Below are positions 35,601 through 47,311 of a DNA stretch of 64,000 bases, in pieces; position 1 is the stretch's first letter; every line of letters begins with the position of its first letter. A program made the translations under genes and the position numbers. The notes under the pieces are model-generated. The model had not been told where the DNA came from. It saw nothing but the letters and a program-made list of their open reading frames with translations, and searched no databases. The stretch is from Blumeriella jaapii (Eukaryota > Ascomycota > Leotiomycetes > Helotiales > Drepanopezizaceae). The stretch lies in NCBI GenBank assembly GCA_009599575.1, contig VWND01000083.1, positions 281,193-345,192 of the forward strand. Reading direction: 5' to 3'.

Positions 35601-36045
35601 CTCGACGTGCGGAAAAATCAACGGTAGGTTCGTTCTTTCCTTTCAGGTTCGATCTGCCACGCAGATCAAACCTACCATTGCTAGCACCAGTTACATCCCC
35701 TGAGTCTCTGTTATTTATTCCTGTGCTCAGCTTCGACGAGTTTGTCTTGGAGTTCGGCCTGCTCGCGTCGGCTTGAGCTTCGGAACATCCGGTCGACATT
35801 TGTCGAGAGGTACCTGCGACTTCAGGAGTGGATGAGTACATCGATCTGTCTGCAGCAGTCTGATTCGAAGCCTGCGGCGAGGAAAGCGTGCGCGCGCGGT
35901 TCGATCCCGAAACATGACCTCCTTCTTGGTTCTGCTTTTCTTCTCCGTCTTTTGCTTTCTGGGGGTTGAAGATCCCGCCTTCATCGGGATCTGGCATTGT
36001 ATGCTCTTTTCTGGTCGAATTCATGGTCGATGACTTTTCGAACAT
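32624..36045 (-). CDS. Zn(II)2Cys6 transcription factor, large
   Basis: Fungal binuclear zinc cluster regulator acting in the nucleus. I read four exons: 36045-35574, 35524-34472, 34408-33474 and 33418-32624, giving 1084 aa. Introns are 49, 63 and 55 nt. The first resolves a frame conflict and has a short branch-point distance, so it is the least certain; the second is a multiple of three with no stop. The zinc cluster is C-x2-C-x6-C-x5-C-x2-C-x6-C at about 318-344 (CDVCRKRKLAC...), preceded by a basic KGR. Its position is unusual: about 315 residues of Ser/Asn-rich sequence precede it. After it come long Gln/Ser/Pro-rich stretches, then a conserved helical C-terminal domain (about 820-960, with CIDIDRFIYNW and FDYFTEMENSAQRFL) and an acidic end (VDFSEWMTDEF) that may be an activation region. 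Targets are unknown. Confidence 0.83.
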
Positions 36046-36808
36046 GTTGTTGATTTCGATGAAAACATAATTGATGTTGATTTCTGTTTTGGATGTTTAT
36101 TTTTTTCGGTAAGCGAAAGTGGAGTCGAAACGCGCTAGTACGGTAAGACTCATCGACAACCGCTTTTTTCAAAATAAACAAATGCCTTGAGTGATTACAG
36201 CATTACTGATAAATGCCCTAATAAGATTAAGCATCAATTTTGTTTATGATTTATCAGTTTTCCGTTTATTTCGGATTTTTCTGTGGTATTTTCCAAACAA
36301 CGGCATAGAGTACAGAACCCGAACTGATTTGGATAAAAGCAAGAAGACCAGGTAAGAAGGCATATAATACATTACCCTTTTTGCAGACATGAAAAGAGCC
36401 TGGGAACATTCAGTGGGAGCCGGCAGTGATAAGCAAAGAAACCAATTACTCATAGTAGAATCTTGGTGTCAAAGTAACGAAGATCGGTACAGACATTAAA
36501 ATTAGACATCTAGGAAGCGAAGACTCTCAAGACTGCAGACCCAAGGAATGCATTGATTCAAGCCGACGGAAGTTGAGCATCACAGAACTGCGGTTTTGGG
36601 AGATCAGCGAAGACACGTTCACCGCCAAAGCCTACATGCAGGCACTGTTATACACTGTCATAGCCTCTCCAAGAGTACGGGAAAAGACGTGGCAGGCTCA
36701 CCTCCGGTTCTACGAAGCCGTGTACCACGACTACATGGTTCGATAAACCTGATGTCAAGGTCGAACAACCCCGCCCCCCCCCTTTGGCAAGCTCGTTTGA
36801 AGCCGTTG
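36046..36808. other. Intergenic, 5' flank of the zinc cluster gene
   Basis: AT-rich promoter-like sequence. No gene is seen. The 36600-36808 part is probably the 3' flank of the gene ending at 36809. Confidence 0.5.
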
Positions 36809-38557
36809 CTAGCCACTCTTCTGGCGGCTTGGTTCCTGGAGGCTTTCTTCTTGATGGCCCCATTCACGTGAGCAATCACCACCGACGTTTCCACGAGCCG
36901 AATTATCAACAGTCGGACAAGAAGTTTCCGTGTTCGGTCTGGCAATTTTCATAAGTTCACAGTAAGACCTTGTATCAACTTCATACATGGGCCACCACTT
37001 TCGGAGCAAGACGTCACCACAAATCGTCCGGCTTTTTCTTCCTTCTGCTTCTGCTTCTGCAGCAGAAGCAAATGTTTTCTTGGCGGTCATGACAGCTTTC
37101 GGCGTCTTGCTTGCCTTGACCTCCTCCTCTCTTCGACACTCCTTTAGGTGTCGCACAACTTCTTTTTCGGCCGAAGTATAGGCGCTCACATCTACTTTAC
37201 TCAGACTTGTGTAATCCATCGAAAGTAAGACGCTCTTATAGGCTAGGGTACCGGGTCTCAGCTTCGCCAGCTGCAAATGCCGACGTGTTTTCGGCCAGAG
37301 CACCGGAAGGGCCCTGACTTTGCGGGCTACAGCTACTGTAGCATGATCTTCGAGAGATACATTGCCCTGCGATACTAGATCTAAAGCTTTGGACATTGCC
37401 TCAGCCCTCTTTGCCTTCGCACGCAACTTTCTCCTCCTCCGCTGGGCCTTGATGACACCCTTTTGGCGTTCTTGTATTTCTTCGGGATACAGCCCAAATC
37501 CTTCATCGAGGATGGGTGCGCCTGCTTCAGTTGCTGTATTTTCCTTCTCCAATAGCCTGGGTGTATGTACAAGAGACAGGTCCTGCAGAAAAGCTCGCAG
37601 TTGTTTCTTGTGATCGGGTCCGTAATTCACGATCGCTTTCGCCAACATCTCAGTCTTCGACTCTGATCCCCGCCCCATCACCCAACATACATCTCTTATA
37701 TCTGTCTGCGGCAACATGGAGAAGTGTGTGCCATATGGCATATAATGCTGGATAACGTCGGGCCGGAGGTGGACGCGTCTCCTGATATGCTTTGCGAGCA
37801 GCTTTGGATCATCATCGGCTGCATCACTTTTCCAGCAATGCAGGTTCATTCGGATGAACTCGTTTTTGTGGAGATGTTCAAATGCCGTACGCAAACGCTG
37901 CCTCAATTTAAACGTACTCATGTTGGTACCGAGATAGATATTCTTGCAACAATCGTCTTCCGTGTCCAAATCCAGCTCCTCTTCATCCTCCCACCGGATT
38001 CCTGGCCCGAGATTTCTCAACGTATAACTTGGAATGGCACTTTGCATATTCTTATAGCCGCTCGGCATGTCCTGCGCGAGCGGTACAAGCAATTTGCCGG
38101 GCTTCAGGTACGTCGCAATTGCTGTAGCCAGCGTCATCTTGATCTCAGGGCCATCCAACCCCTCAGGAAGAAGCCGGATATGCGTAAGATTCGGGGGCTT
38201 GTAAAAGCCATAGTCAACCTTCGTTATGCGCAATCCTGCTGGTCTGTCCTCGGCGAGTGCTGCATCGGGGCGAGCGATCAAATCAGCCGCTTGTTCTCGA
38301 CCCTGGGTCGGATGAAATGAGCGCAGTTGAGGCCGGCCCAAGACTTGAAATTGTATACCGCGAGCGATCTGGCATGCCGTCGCACATCTCGGGCGTGCCA
38401 TCAGATTTCCTGCATCGCGAGTTGGCGCATCGAGATTTGACGTGGCTGCTGAAAAAGTTGAAGAGCTGAACAGTTGAAAATGACTGGACCGTGCGAGGCT
38501 GACAAGGCTGGAAGTTGCGCACGTCACTGGCCTGTGATCAACAACGTGTACTTTCAT
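36809..38557 (-). CDS. Basic protein of unknown function, possibly mitochondrial
   Basis: A single uninterrupted 582-aa frame from ATG 38557. I do not recognise the family. The first 70 residues are rich in Ser, Arg, Ala and Thr and poor in acid, as in a mitochondrial presequence; ATG 38401 (MARPRCATACQIARG) is an alternative start that keeps such a leader. The middle (about 150-330) is mixed alpha/beta-like with SYTLRNLGPGIRWEDEEE and an LRQRLRTAFEHL helix. A strongly basic helix (about 375-400, QRRRRKLRAKAKRAEA) follows, and the last 100 residues are charged. The basic character and presequence-like start suggest a mitochondrial RNA-binding or ribosome-associated role, but this is only inference. 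The gene has no introns. Confidence 0.65.
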   Translation of the reverse strand: MKVHVVDHRPVTCATSSLVSLARSSHFQLFSSSTFSAATSNLDAPTRDAGNLMARPRCATACQIARGIQFQVLGRPQLRSFHPTQGREQAADLIARPDAALAEDRPAGLRITKVDYGFYKPPNLTHIRLLPEGLDGPEIKMTLATAIATYLKPGKLLVPLAQDMPSGYKNMQSAIPSYTLRNLGPGIRWEDEEELDLDTEDDCCKNIYLGTNMSTFKLRQRLRTAFEHLHKNEFIRMNLHCWKSDAADDDPKLLAKHIRRRVHLRPDVIQHYMPYGTHFSMLPQTDIRDVCWVMGRGSESKTEMLAKAIVNYGPDHKKQLRAFLQDLSLVHTPRLLEKENTATEAGAPILDEGFGLYPEEIQERQKGVIKAQRRRRKLRAKAKRAEAMSKALDLVSQGNVSLEDHATVAVARKVRALPVLWPKTRRHLQLAKLRPGTLAYKSVLLSMDYTSLSKVDVSAYTSAEKEVVRHLKECRREEEVKASKTPKAVMTAKKTFASAAEAEAEGRKSRTICGDVLLRKWWPMYEVDTRSYCELMKIARPNTETSCPTVDNSARGNVGGDCSREWGHQEESLQEPSRQKSG

Positions 38558-39657
38558 CTATCACTTCTTCAAAGGTATTAAGCATCCGCCGATTGTGTGC
38601 TGGGCATATCGTCGTCAGAGACCTTCTTTACTTCTCGACATTGCATACCAGACCATCAAATACATTCTCGCTTACGCCCAATCGCAATTGTGATTCCACC
38701 AAATGTTTGCCATAGACTCTTCTAGAACTGTATAGCATCTTGAAGCACTTGTGTTCTGGACGTCTCTTCTTCATCGGTGTCTTTTGCTCATCTATTACTG
38801 CAGGTCTCTTCCAGACTGTACCAATCTTTTCCATTTTCAGACGTTCTGTTCGAGAATAGTAACTCCTTTCAAAAAGCTTTGACATTCCCTGAAGAATAAA
38901 ACTTGCAGGGTTCCAAAGCTGTACTGAAACAGGGACGTATTTTGAGCTAGTTCAAAATGGCCGAAATGATTGAGGGCCTTCCTCACACCGGATCCCAAGA
39001 TCGTGCAGTTTGAAAGAAATGACTGAAGCTCGAGAACGTAGGCGCACCCCAAGGCACGAGGGCCAGTACATACTCGAGTCGACAGTCGTCTCCAAAAATC
39101 TTCAAACTCTCTGTTTCCGGGACGTGGAGGATCTGATACAAGGTGTATCTAGGATTTAGAACGAAACAGCAATCATCTCAATAGGTGATTTGTAGTCTTC
39201 AAGTGGTTGCATTTGTTCCAATCCCAAGGTTCTGGGATGAGGTACATAGATACGTTCCAAGCCGGAATGATTTGCTAACCGAATGTCCCGGATCTTCTAG
39301 AAATCAGCACGTGTCGAGCCTCGTGACCTTGAAGCACGTAGCAAAGCTGGCACAATCCAGTCGAGCGTAGCAAATGCAAGTCCGATTCTGTGTTTGGCAC
39401 GCGGTGGAGTGTATGGCAAACCCTTGGAAACTCTAGTCGATTTGATGGAAATTCTGATAGATACCTACTCAATCCCTACTCAATCACCCCGCGCTAGTTT
39501 CAACCCCGCTTCTTCCTGACGAGTTTCCATTCAAATACTGTTTGTCAAGCAGCAGAAAAGAACATTATAAGCAAAACCTCTATCACTTGGAGATTCGAGA
39601 ACGCCCCCGGGATAAATTTTTGCAAACAACACGAAGCACTAACCTCCATTCATCACG
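38558..39657. other. Intergenic between divergent genes
   Basis: No gene seen in 1.1 kb. It must hold the promoters of the minus-strand basic protein and of the plus-strand dehydrogenase. Confidence 0.5.
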
Positions 39658-40818
39658 ATGTCTCCCATTCCCAAAGAACCAATCAAGCTCGCCATCCTCG
39701 ACGACTATCAAGGAACCGCAGCTCAGCATTTCGAGGTCCTCAAACCAGCCTTCGAGATCACCACTTTCAGAGATACTCTTCCCGCCTTCAACCACCCCAG
39801 CACCCCGGAATCAACCAAACAAGAACTCATCGCCCGCCTCAAGCCCTTCACCGTCATATCGACCATGCGCGAACGGACTCCATTCCCTTCAGAACTCCTG
39901 AAAAGCCTGCCCAACCTCAAACTCATCTTGACAACCGGCGCTTACAACGCAGCAATCGACATGCCCGTCGCCAAATCCCTTGGTATCCCCGTCACTGGGG
40001 CCTATGGCGCGGCCGCCCGCCAGGCGGGGAAGATGCCCAAAGGCCCGGACAGCACCACCCAGCACTGCGTCGCGCTCATTCTCGGCATCGCCCGTGGTCT
40101 CGCGAGCGATGACGCGAACGTCAAGTCAGGAGGCTGGGAGACCGACTTCGCTACTGGGTTGTCGGGCAAGACCTTCGCGACGCTGGGACTGGGACGGCTA
40201 GGAGGGAATGTGGCGAAGATACTGTACCAGAGTTTCGGGATGAAGGTGTTGGCGTGGAGCTCGAATCTTACGCAGGAGAAGGCTGATACGCGAGCAGTAG
40301 CGCTGGGGCTGCCGGCTGAGGATGAAGATGGAAAAGTATTCAAAGTTGTGGGGAAGGAAGAGTTGTTTAAGGAGGCGGATGTTTTGAGTGTGCACTATGT
40401 GCTTTCCGACCGCTCGAAAGGGATCGTTGGGCCGAAGGAGTTAGGGTTTTTGAAGAAGAATGCGTTGTTTGTGAATACGTCGAGGGGGCCGCTGGTGGAT
40501 GAAGATGCGTTGCTGGAGGTGTTGGAGAAGGGAGAGATTCGAGGGGCGGCCTTGGATGTCTTTAATATTGAGCCGCTGCCTACTGACAGCAAGTGGAGGA
40601 ACACCAAGTGGGGAACGGAGGGGAGAAGCAGAGTGCTTCTGAGTCCACACATGGGTTATGTCGAGAGAGTATGTCTTATTCTGAGTCTTGTAGGTATCAT
40701 TCCGGACTGCATGCTAACGATGGCGTAGGAGACGATCAGCGGTTGGTACCAAGAGCAGGTCGAGAACGTGCAGCGTTGGCAAAATGGACAAGGGCTCCTA
40801 TATTTCATCAATCCGTAG
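39658..40818 (+). CDS. D-isomer-specific 2-hydroxyacid dehydrogenase
   Basis: NAD(P)-dependent oxidoreductase interconverting D-2-hydroxyacids and 2-oxoacids. Exons 39658-40668 and 40729-40818 with a 60-nt intron that has a clear GCTAAC branch point; the product is 366 aa. The N-terminal catalytic half (KLAILDDYQ) is followed by the Rossmann motif GLGRLG (177-182). The three catalytic residues are seen: Arg276 in NTSRGPLVDE, Glu305 in LDVFNIEPLP and His331 in LLSPHMGY. A SerGlyTrpTyr-type C-terminal helix is encoded by the second exon. Between residues 120 and 130 the chain has QAGKMPKGPDST, a small insertion compared with most relatives. The exact substrate (phosphoglycerate, glyoxylate, hydroxyisocaproate) cannot be told. 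An ATG in CATCACG context fits a fungal start. Confidence 0.92.
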
Positions 40819-42472
40819 GTACCGAAAGTTACGAGGCATAGATGCGAGTCAAGCTTTCTCGATTCAGCCTTCCGAGGTTCCCATCCTTCGACCTCTCGAT
40901 CTTTCCTACTATATTCGGCTATTCAATATTGACGGACAGAATCAAATGCTGCCGCACTCAGTGCTGTACAATTTCGAAGACTAAATAAGAAGAGGGATCT
41001 TCAGCCTGGCGACTGAGAAGAGTTCCTGACTGTAGGGGGTGGTAGAGTGAAGAACATGTTGACAGCCATCGAATTTTCATCGATCTTACTCAAGCGAACG
41101 GACCTGGGGGAACCACTCCAAATTCCCACATCTTCGTAAGAATCAAAAATAATCCAATTTCTCCCAGCCAACAGAACCCCGTTCAATCCCTCCTTGCTAC
41201 CTAACAACTTTTCACAAGGTTGATATTCCAAGTAAACACACGCTCGCGTGACAAAATGACTTCACCTCAACACCGCCAGCACTAATTCTCCACCGCGTCG
41301 ACTACATGACCAGACGCAAATGCCATAGAGATGTCCAGATTCTAGGCAGACAAGGAACCAGCGATCTGAGCCAAGCCTTACGATTCCCAAAGCTCACTGG
41401 GTGAGACGGACAACACAATGTGATGCCCGACTCGCTTCCTCCTCTTGCTATGGGCGGTGGTTAGGTGAGCAACTATCGGTAAGCATGCCAGAGACCTGAA
41501 CGTCTCAGGGGCGGAGATAAATGCAGCTGAGCGTGCTGCGTATCTGTAAAGTGAATCGCATACCAGCTGTTGCGTCACGCCGCATCGCAGATCCAAGCTC
41601 GTGATCAAGAAACTATGCAATTGGTTCTGGCAGAGGAGAAGAGGGGCGTGGGGTTTTGAAAGTGGGTTCGAGATCCGGGTCGGAGATTGATCGAGAAGCC
41701 CAGAAGATCTAGTTCTGTGGCAGCATATTGCGTGTATGACTGGCACCCCGAGACCGAGTGAATGGTGGTCTTGTAAAGCTGCTGAAATTTGTGACACCTC
41801 CATCTCCATAGTAGTTCGCGACAGCTGAACTGACGAGGAAGCAAATGGTCATGAGGCAAATGCGGAAGTGCCTCCATTCTTTCGAGCAGGAGCTTTGATC
41901 GTGAGCGACGATATGGTCGACAGCCACGAAGTTGTTTGCAATTGCCGCCCTGATGAGGGATGGTATCTAGGTTATTACGGAACGCAATTGCACTTCTGAC
42001 CTTTCCTCATTCATTACATATTGGAACATTCAAAGCGCGAGGTTTCAATGAGAGAAAGGCATTTGTGCTGTACGAGGTCGGCTCTTTCCCGTTTTGAGGG
42101 GCAGACTTAACACGAATCTCTAATCCACTCCACATCTTAATTATAGATGCGTACAACAAACTCTAGTCCCTGATATTTCCGCCAATGATAAGGCAAGGGA
42201 TGGACGTCAGGCTCTAATATTCGATTTTTCCGTTCACGGCAAGAACATAAGAGCTAGACATCAACAGTGCTGTCATGAAGAAGGGTGAACACTTGAGAAG
42301 ATAAGACGATTTCAAGGGACTAGTAAATTCACAGCACGGTCTCGATTTCACACACGAAGTTATAGCTTGTACGACGAACGATTGGTTGATAAATCAAGGA
42401 GTGTGAATTGCTAAAGTCTAGCGTCTTGACATATCCTGCCTATCCCGTCCAGCAAAACACAGCTCGAGTACA
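40819..42472. other. Intergenic region
   Basis: No gene I can support. On the minus strand around 41710-41900 there is a short frame with a secretion-signal-like start (MTICFLVSSAVA) that ends soon afterwards; it could be a remnant of a small secreted protein gene or chance. Confidence 0.45.
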
Positions 42473-42889
42473 TCATGCAACGCCTGCTGCCTGCAATGCA
42501 TCCTTCGAGTAGTAAAAGTAGCATTTAAGATCGGCCTGTTGGATATCTACCGGTGCATGTGACGCCGTTTCGATTTTTCGGCTATAGGATCTCTCGTCGA
42601 TGGTATAGCGTCTCAATTCCGGTTGCGAGAAGTGTAGGCTGCAGCCCAGGCCCGGGATCTCGGTGACGAACTTGAAATCGGTGGCAAAGAAGGCTCGGTG
42701 ATCGAAGTCTTTGTCCGCTAAATGCGGTCTGATTAAGCGCTCTATGCCGTCGAGAGGCATCTCAACTTCCACAAATTCGTTGGTAAGTCTATTCGTGAAG
42801 ACGACTTGGGCAAGTGGGTAGCGGGGAAGTGCGGCTGCAAAAGGAATGGTAGCCAGGAGAGCGACAGAGGCGGCGGCGATGGAGCGCAT
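42473..42889 (-). CDS. Small secreted protein, paralogue A
   Basis: A 138-aa single-exon protein with a clear signal peptide (about 1-21, ending in FAAALP). The mature part has the pattern FTN.(L/M)(T/S)...V.V..PLDG, a PG.GC.L motif and DLKC near the end, leaving two Cys (about 82 and 122) that could form one disulfide. No family is recognised. It is paralogous to the protein at 45120-45524: same length class, same order of motifs, same two Cys. The promoter carries AGTATATAAGCC about 130 bases upstream and the leader shares ACTTCGACTTCCA with the paralogue. Small, secreted, duplicated and placed in a gene-poor stretch, it is effector-like, but a cell-wall or antimicrobial role is equally possible. 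Confidence 0.75.
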   Translation of the reverse strand: MRSIAAASVALLATIPFAAALPRYPLAQVVFTNRLTNEFVEVEMPLDGIERLIRPHLADKDFDHRAFFATDFKFVTEIPGLGCSLHFSQPELRRYTIDERSYSRKIETASHAPVDIQQADLKCYFYYSKDALQAAGVA

Positions 42890-43018
42890 TGTGATTGATG
42901 AAGCGATCGATTGGTTGGAAAGAATGGAAGTCGAAGTGGCTGGTACGAAAAGACTGTTGTGGTTGAGTGATAGTTGTCAAAAACAAAAATGATACCGACT
43001 GGGTGGTTGTTCCAAGGG

Positions 43019-43026
43019 CTTATATA
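43019..43026 (-). promoter_or_regulatory. TATA box of secreted protein A
   Basis: TATATAAG read on the minus strand, 130 bases before the ATG at 42889. The surrounding AGTATATAAGCC is nearly the same as AGTATATAAACC in front of paralogue B. Confidence 0.6.
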
Positions 43027-45119
43027 CTATTTTTCCCCTCTTCACTTGTCTGATTGACGTGATTACTACGTAACATACACCAGGAAGATTCTGCATTTAG
43101 GATTGGTTGGTGATGGTACACGTTCCTGAAGGAAGCCAGGCTTTCCAAGAATCCTCTGCCAAATTGGCCACGCGCGCCCTCAGGAATTTTGCCACTTTAT
43201 TCCCATATCCTACTGGAAATGAGCTTAATATATTAACCATAACGGAAATAGTTTTTTTCTTCTTAAAATTGAGTTCCTGAACTGAAGTGCGAGGTCGATT
43301 CTTGAAGCCCAATTACCCTGACCAGGTAGTTCAATTCACTTGGCACGTGACCAACGCCTGTGCTGATTTTGGAGCATCGCAAGTCCACATGCACAGTACA
43401 GCTACAGCTACTTGGTACCTAAGGTACTTGGTATTTAGAAATCCACTGATTCTACTTCAGCTAAACCCCATCTTGCACTTCGTTTTATCAAGAGTAAGTG
43501 ATACAGCGACAGTAAGGTCAATCGCAGCTCACAGAATCATAGAGCACGGCTTTCACTTACGACTTTTATCTGCATATCTCGTCTTCGTACTTTTTCTAGG
43601 ACGGCGGCCGAAAACGTACGTTGCGTTATTTAGATAATGCCACGATCGGTTTTTAATCGATTCATTGAGGAATTTTTTGGTGGTGATTAATTGAAACGGG
43701 TACCTACCTCACTACCTACCTACCAAGACGACGCACGGCGACTACGAATGGTACCATATCAAGTACAACCATGTAGACGCAGAAATACGCTGCAAACGCA
43801 AGAGATTCAATCCTCTATTGCAAATGATATTCTGCCTGCGAGCAATCAAGCGATTCAAACCGTGGCCCAAGAAAATACGATCCGAGATAATTTCTACGAC
43901 GAGGCAAGAAACGATCCTTTATTTGCAAAGTCTTTTCGACAAATCGGCGCAATTCGTGATGTACAGTATAAACGCATTTTGAAAGTCTCCGAAAAGTGAC
44001 AAGTCCGATACGCTAGCTGCCCGTTTGAGTAGGAAGGCTGACGCTATTCCACTGAAACAGGCTGCGAACGGCGACGCGCAGCGACGATGGAATAAAAAAC
44101 TAATGCTTAGGTATTTTTTTTACAACAAGTTGATTTTTATCTAGAAAATCGAAAGTTGGTGATTTACAGTTGGTACTCGGACTTGAATCTCGGGAACCGT
44201 TTTTTTGAATTGCATCTGCTTCTGCGCGAGCTTCTGCTGGCCATATATAATTTAGCGTTACGACGCTCTTCATTGATAAGATCACCACTGATCTGATCGT
44301 TGTGACATGCATACTTTTCTTTTGATTCTAAGCGTCTACTTTTACATCAACGGTTCACCGCAAAAAGCGGCGAAGGCCGTAATCGACAGTAGCTTTTGCT
44401 CCAACTTACAGAATTGTTTTCGGGGTTATTCGCTTGTAGTTTATAGCTGGGCACGTTTCCGTGCCCGTGGGAGGTCCTAGGACGGCAGTCTGTCAACTGC
44501 AATCCGCTAGACGTTAATCAATACTACTACTATTGCTACCACTACTGAGTTGGAACGGCTCTGTTGGTTTCAATAGCATTAGGTGACAGCTGCTACAGGG
44601 TGTTTCGAGTAGAGCGTATATTCTTATAGGGAGTAAGGTGCTTTAGGTGCGGCGTATATCTGGGGCGGTGGACTTGCATGAGCGTGTTACGAGTATCACA
44701 CGAAATGCTTGCTAGAATAGAGATATAAGCACAGAGACAGTACAAACAAAGGTGGATCATTGGGTCGGATTCTTCTGCGTGGAGTATACCACTAGTAGGT
44801 TATGTAAAGTGATTTTGATAGAAGTGACATACAGCCGCATGAACGTACACCTGTGACGAAGCGGTGGCTGAAAAGAAAGTGTCCGCACAAGATATGGCAA
44901 GGAAGAATGAAGGAGATGACAGTACACCAGACACATAAGGACCAATCTAGCCTATATCCATCCTCCTGTGTTCAAACCAAAAAAAAAACCAGCGTTTGAC
45001 TCTAGGACAGATTTCGAATGGATACAATGGGAAACTTCAGTCGAATCAATCAGAGGTCTTGGTTGGTAGCTGACTGGAAGGAACAGGTGGACTCGTCTCC
45101 CGATGGCCAGTATCTCCGT
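43027..45119. other. AT-rich spacer between the secreted-protein paralogues
   Basis: Gene-poor sequence. A plus-strand frame from about 43748 to 43999 (MVPYQVQPCRRRNTLQ...) reads as a short charged peptide of 83 residues with no family, perhaps a transposon remnant. GGTACCTAAGGTAC and CCTACCTACC motifs occur near 43420-43440 and 43700-43730. Confidence 0.4.
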
Positions 45120-45524
45120 TTACTTCCCCGATACACCAGAGGAGCACGTCAACTTCAGGTCGCGAACGTTCACTCCTTCTTTTGTCACTTCTTGAAATTT
45201 GTCGTAAGTGTGTCGATCATCGATCTTGCTTTGGCCGGTAGGCAATTCCAGGGTGCAGCCATTGCCCGTGAAGTTTTCTACGGCTTCCATAGAATGGGCG
45301 GGGAAGTCCTGGTTTGCAAAATCGGGATTGTTGGCGTAGAGCGAGCCGACCGTGTTCGCTTGGCCGTCGAGAGGCGCTTGAACTGTCACACTTCTCCCAC
45401 TCATTTCATTGGTGAATTTGACTCCGATTTTGTTGCTCGCCGGGGGGGTTTCGCCCGTTAGGGCGTATGAGGTTGCAGGAGCCACAACAGCGAGGAGAGC
45501 AGCGGAGACGGCGACAAAACGCAT
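45120..45524 (-). CDS. Small secreted protein, paralogue B
   Basis: A 134-aa single-exon protein with a signal peptide (about 1-21, MRFVAVSAALLAVVAPATSY). The mature chain aligns along its whole length with the protein at 42473-42889: VKFTNEMSGRSVTVQAPLDG matches VVFTNRLTNEFVEVEMPLDG, GNGCTLEL matches GLGCSLHF, and VRDLKLTC matches QQADLKC. It has two Cys in the mature part (about 90 and 128) and one potential N-glycosylation site (ENFTG). Function unknown; no known domain. The divergence within the pair is large while signal peptide, leader and TATA context remain alike, which suggests fast evolution of the mature protein after duplication. Confidence 0.78.
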   Translation of the reverse strand: MRFVAVSAALLAVVAPATSYALTGETPPASNKIGVKFTNEMSGRSVTVQAPLDGQANTVGSLYANNPDFANQDFPAHSMEAVENFTGNGCTLELPTGQSKIDDRHTYDKFQEVTKEGVNVRDLKLTCSSGVSGK

Positions 45525-45700
45525 TTTGAGGGATAAAAGATTTGGTTGATTGGAATAGTTTGGAAAGGTGTGGAAGTCGAAGTAGTTGGCAAGAAGAGAG
45601 TCGAGGTTGGTGTGAAGGGATGCTAACTGTTGTTCCTGTTGCTGTTGTTTAACGGTTGTTGATCATGAGTACGAGTCTGACTTGGTGGAAATCCCTAAGG

Positions 45701-45708
45701 TTTATATA
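45701..45708 (-). promoter_or_regulatory. TATA box of secreted protein B
   Basis: TATATAAA read on the minus strand, about 177 bases before the ATG at 45524, in the context AGTATATAAACC. It matches the element in front of paralogue A. Confidence 0.6.
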
Positions 45709-47311
45709 CTGTGTACAGTACCCGCCACAAGGTCATTGCCCCCCCCCCCCTCAGGCAGCCAAGGTAAACGCAATTTAATTAAGATAAAGTTCACGTTGTA
45801 TATTGTAGCAGATGAAATGCAATTGTTGATTTTTATACTGTTCATTATACGGCCGCCAGACCATAGTTCAGGAAATAAATCAACGATTCGCCCACGCCAA
45901 CTGAGAATATTATTCGGTTCGAGGCAATCTGAATAACACAATCTTGTATTGTAAATTGTATAATAAAATTTTATACAAACCAAAGTGGAAAGCGGCCAGA
46001 ATGCATTTGAAACATGGCCAGATCTTGCTACGTGAAATGTATGAAATTTTAGCTTGGCTATATTAAATCCACCTTGGCTGTTTTCCATTTAACTTGACTG
46101 CCTGGGGCGGTGCAACAACCTCGTGGCGGGTACTGTACCATAGTACACACATACAGTATGTACATACGACCCTCCCCCCCCTGTCTGAACTCTGAAATTT
46201 ATATCGGTGGCGCAGAGCCTACCAGAAAAAGGCGTTTAGACCAGGTTTCACAGCCCTCTAGGAGGCGTAGCCAGAGGGCGAAGTAACTCCATCTTGGGCA
46301 AGTGTATTCAAACGCAAAAACTCGTCATTGCAATTGAGATACTAAGAGACGGAGGATCAGACGGGCAACACACAACCAACCTTGCGACACCCATATCATC
46401 TGTAATTCTACAAAGCTGCGTCATTCTAGTGACTACCTAACTCGATGTATGTTGATTAAACGACGTGAAAGGAAATCTCGCAATCAGAAACCAGAGATTG
46501 ACACCGAAGTCTTGAGACTAGAATCAAGCCGAAAGTCAAAAGACAGCGATGCGGTTTGATCACTCACGTTGCGGGAGTGTGGATGGATGCATCTGAGGCA
46601 ACTTTGACCTCCCTGCTAAAGCCCATCCCCAGCTCCCGCAACTCTTGATCCGCTTTGCTGCCACAAAAACACGAGAGTCAAGAGCCCGATTTGGAATGCT
46701 TTGATCGGTTGTTTCCGCAATGACCAGAGGGAGCCAGCCGTAGAACCGGCCTGCTATCTCAGCGCCGTGGCGTGGTATGTGTGACGAAGGAAGCTAGAAA
46801 GTCGGCCTTGAGCTCTGTTGCACCCTGAAAACCTCCAGATGTCGAAAAATGACATCTAAGCCCCTGGCTTTACTTGATGACCCCGTATCGGATGATCAAT
46901 CTCGTCACCCGACTTACCACCACGTTCCCTCTGTCTCGGGAGTCAGCCGTCAAGCGGCGAATTCTCTGGTTTTTTCTCGCAGGCGCTTCCCAAAGCCAAA
47001 CACTATGCACTCACTGTACAGTAAGTACACAGTTCCGTCTGATAATGAAGGTGTACGCCTATATCTCTCAAACCCCCCCCCCCCCCCCCAATTTTCATTT
47101 CACATTTACATCGAAACTCGAAACCTAAGGAGACCGAGAAAGGGAGTAATCAATACGTACCTATCTTGAACATCTTTATTATTATTCACAGAACCTTGCT
47201 TGATCTCCATCAGAGCCTCAAATGGCCACCGCTATTGACACGCGGATCATCCCACCCGAAGAGCCGTGTACAAACAAACGCCCAACACCCGATTCTTCAC
47301 ACGCTTGCAGC

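Noticed and set aside
41709..41900. Short minus-strand frame with a signal-peptide-like start
   Set aside because: Only about 45 residues follow the start and no continuation exon was found. Too weak to call a gene.
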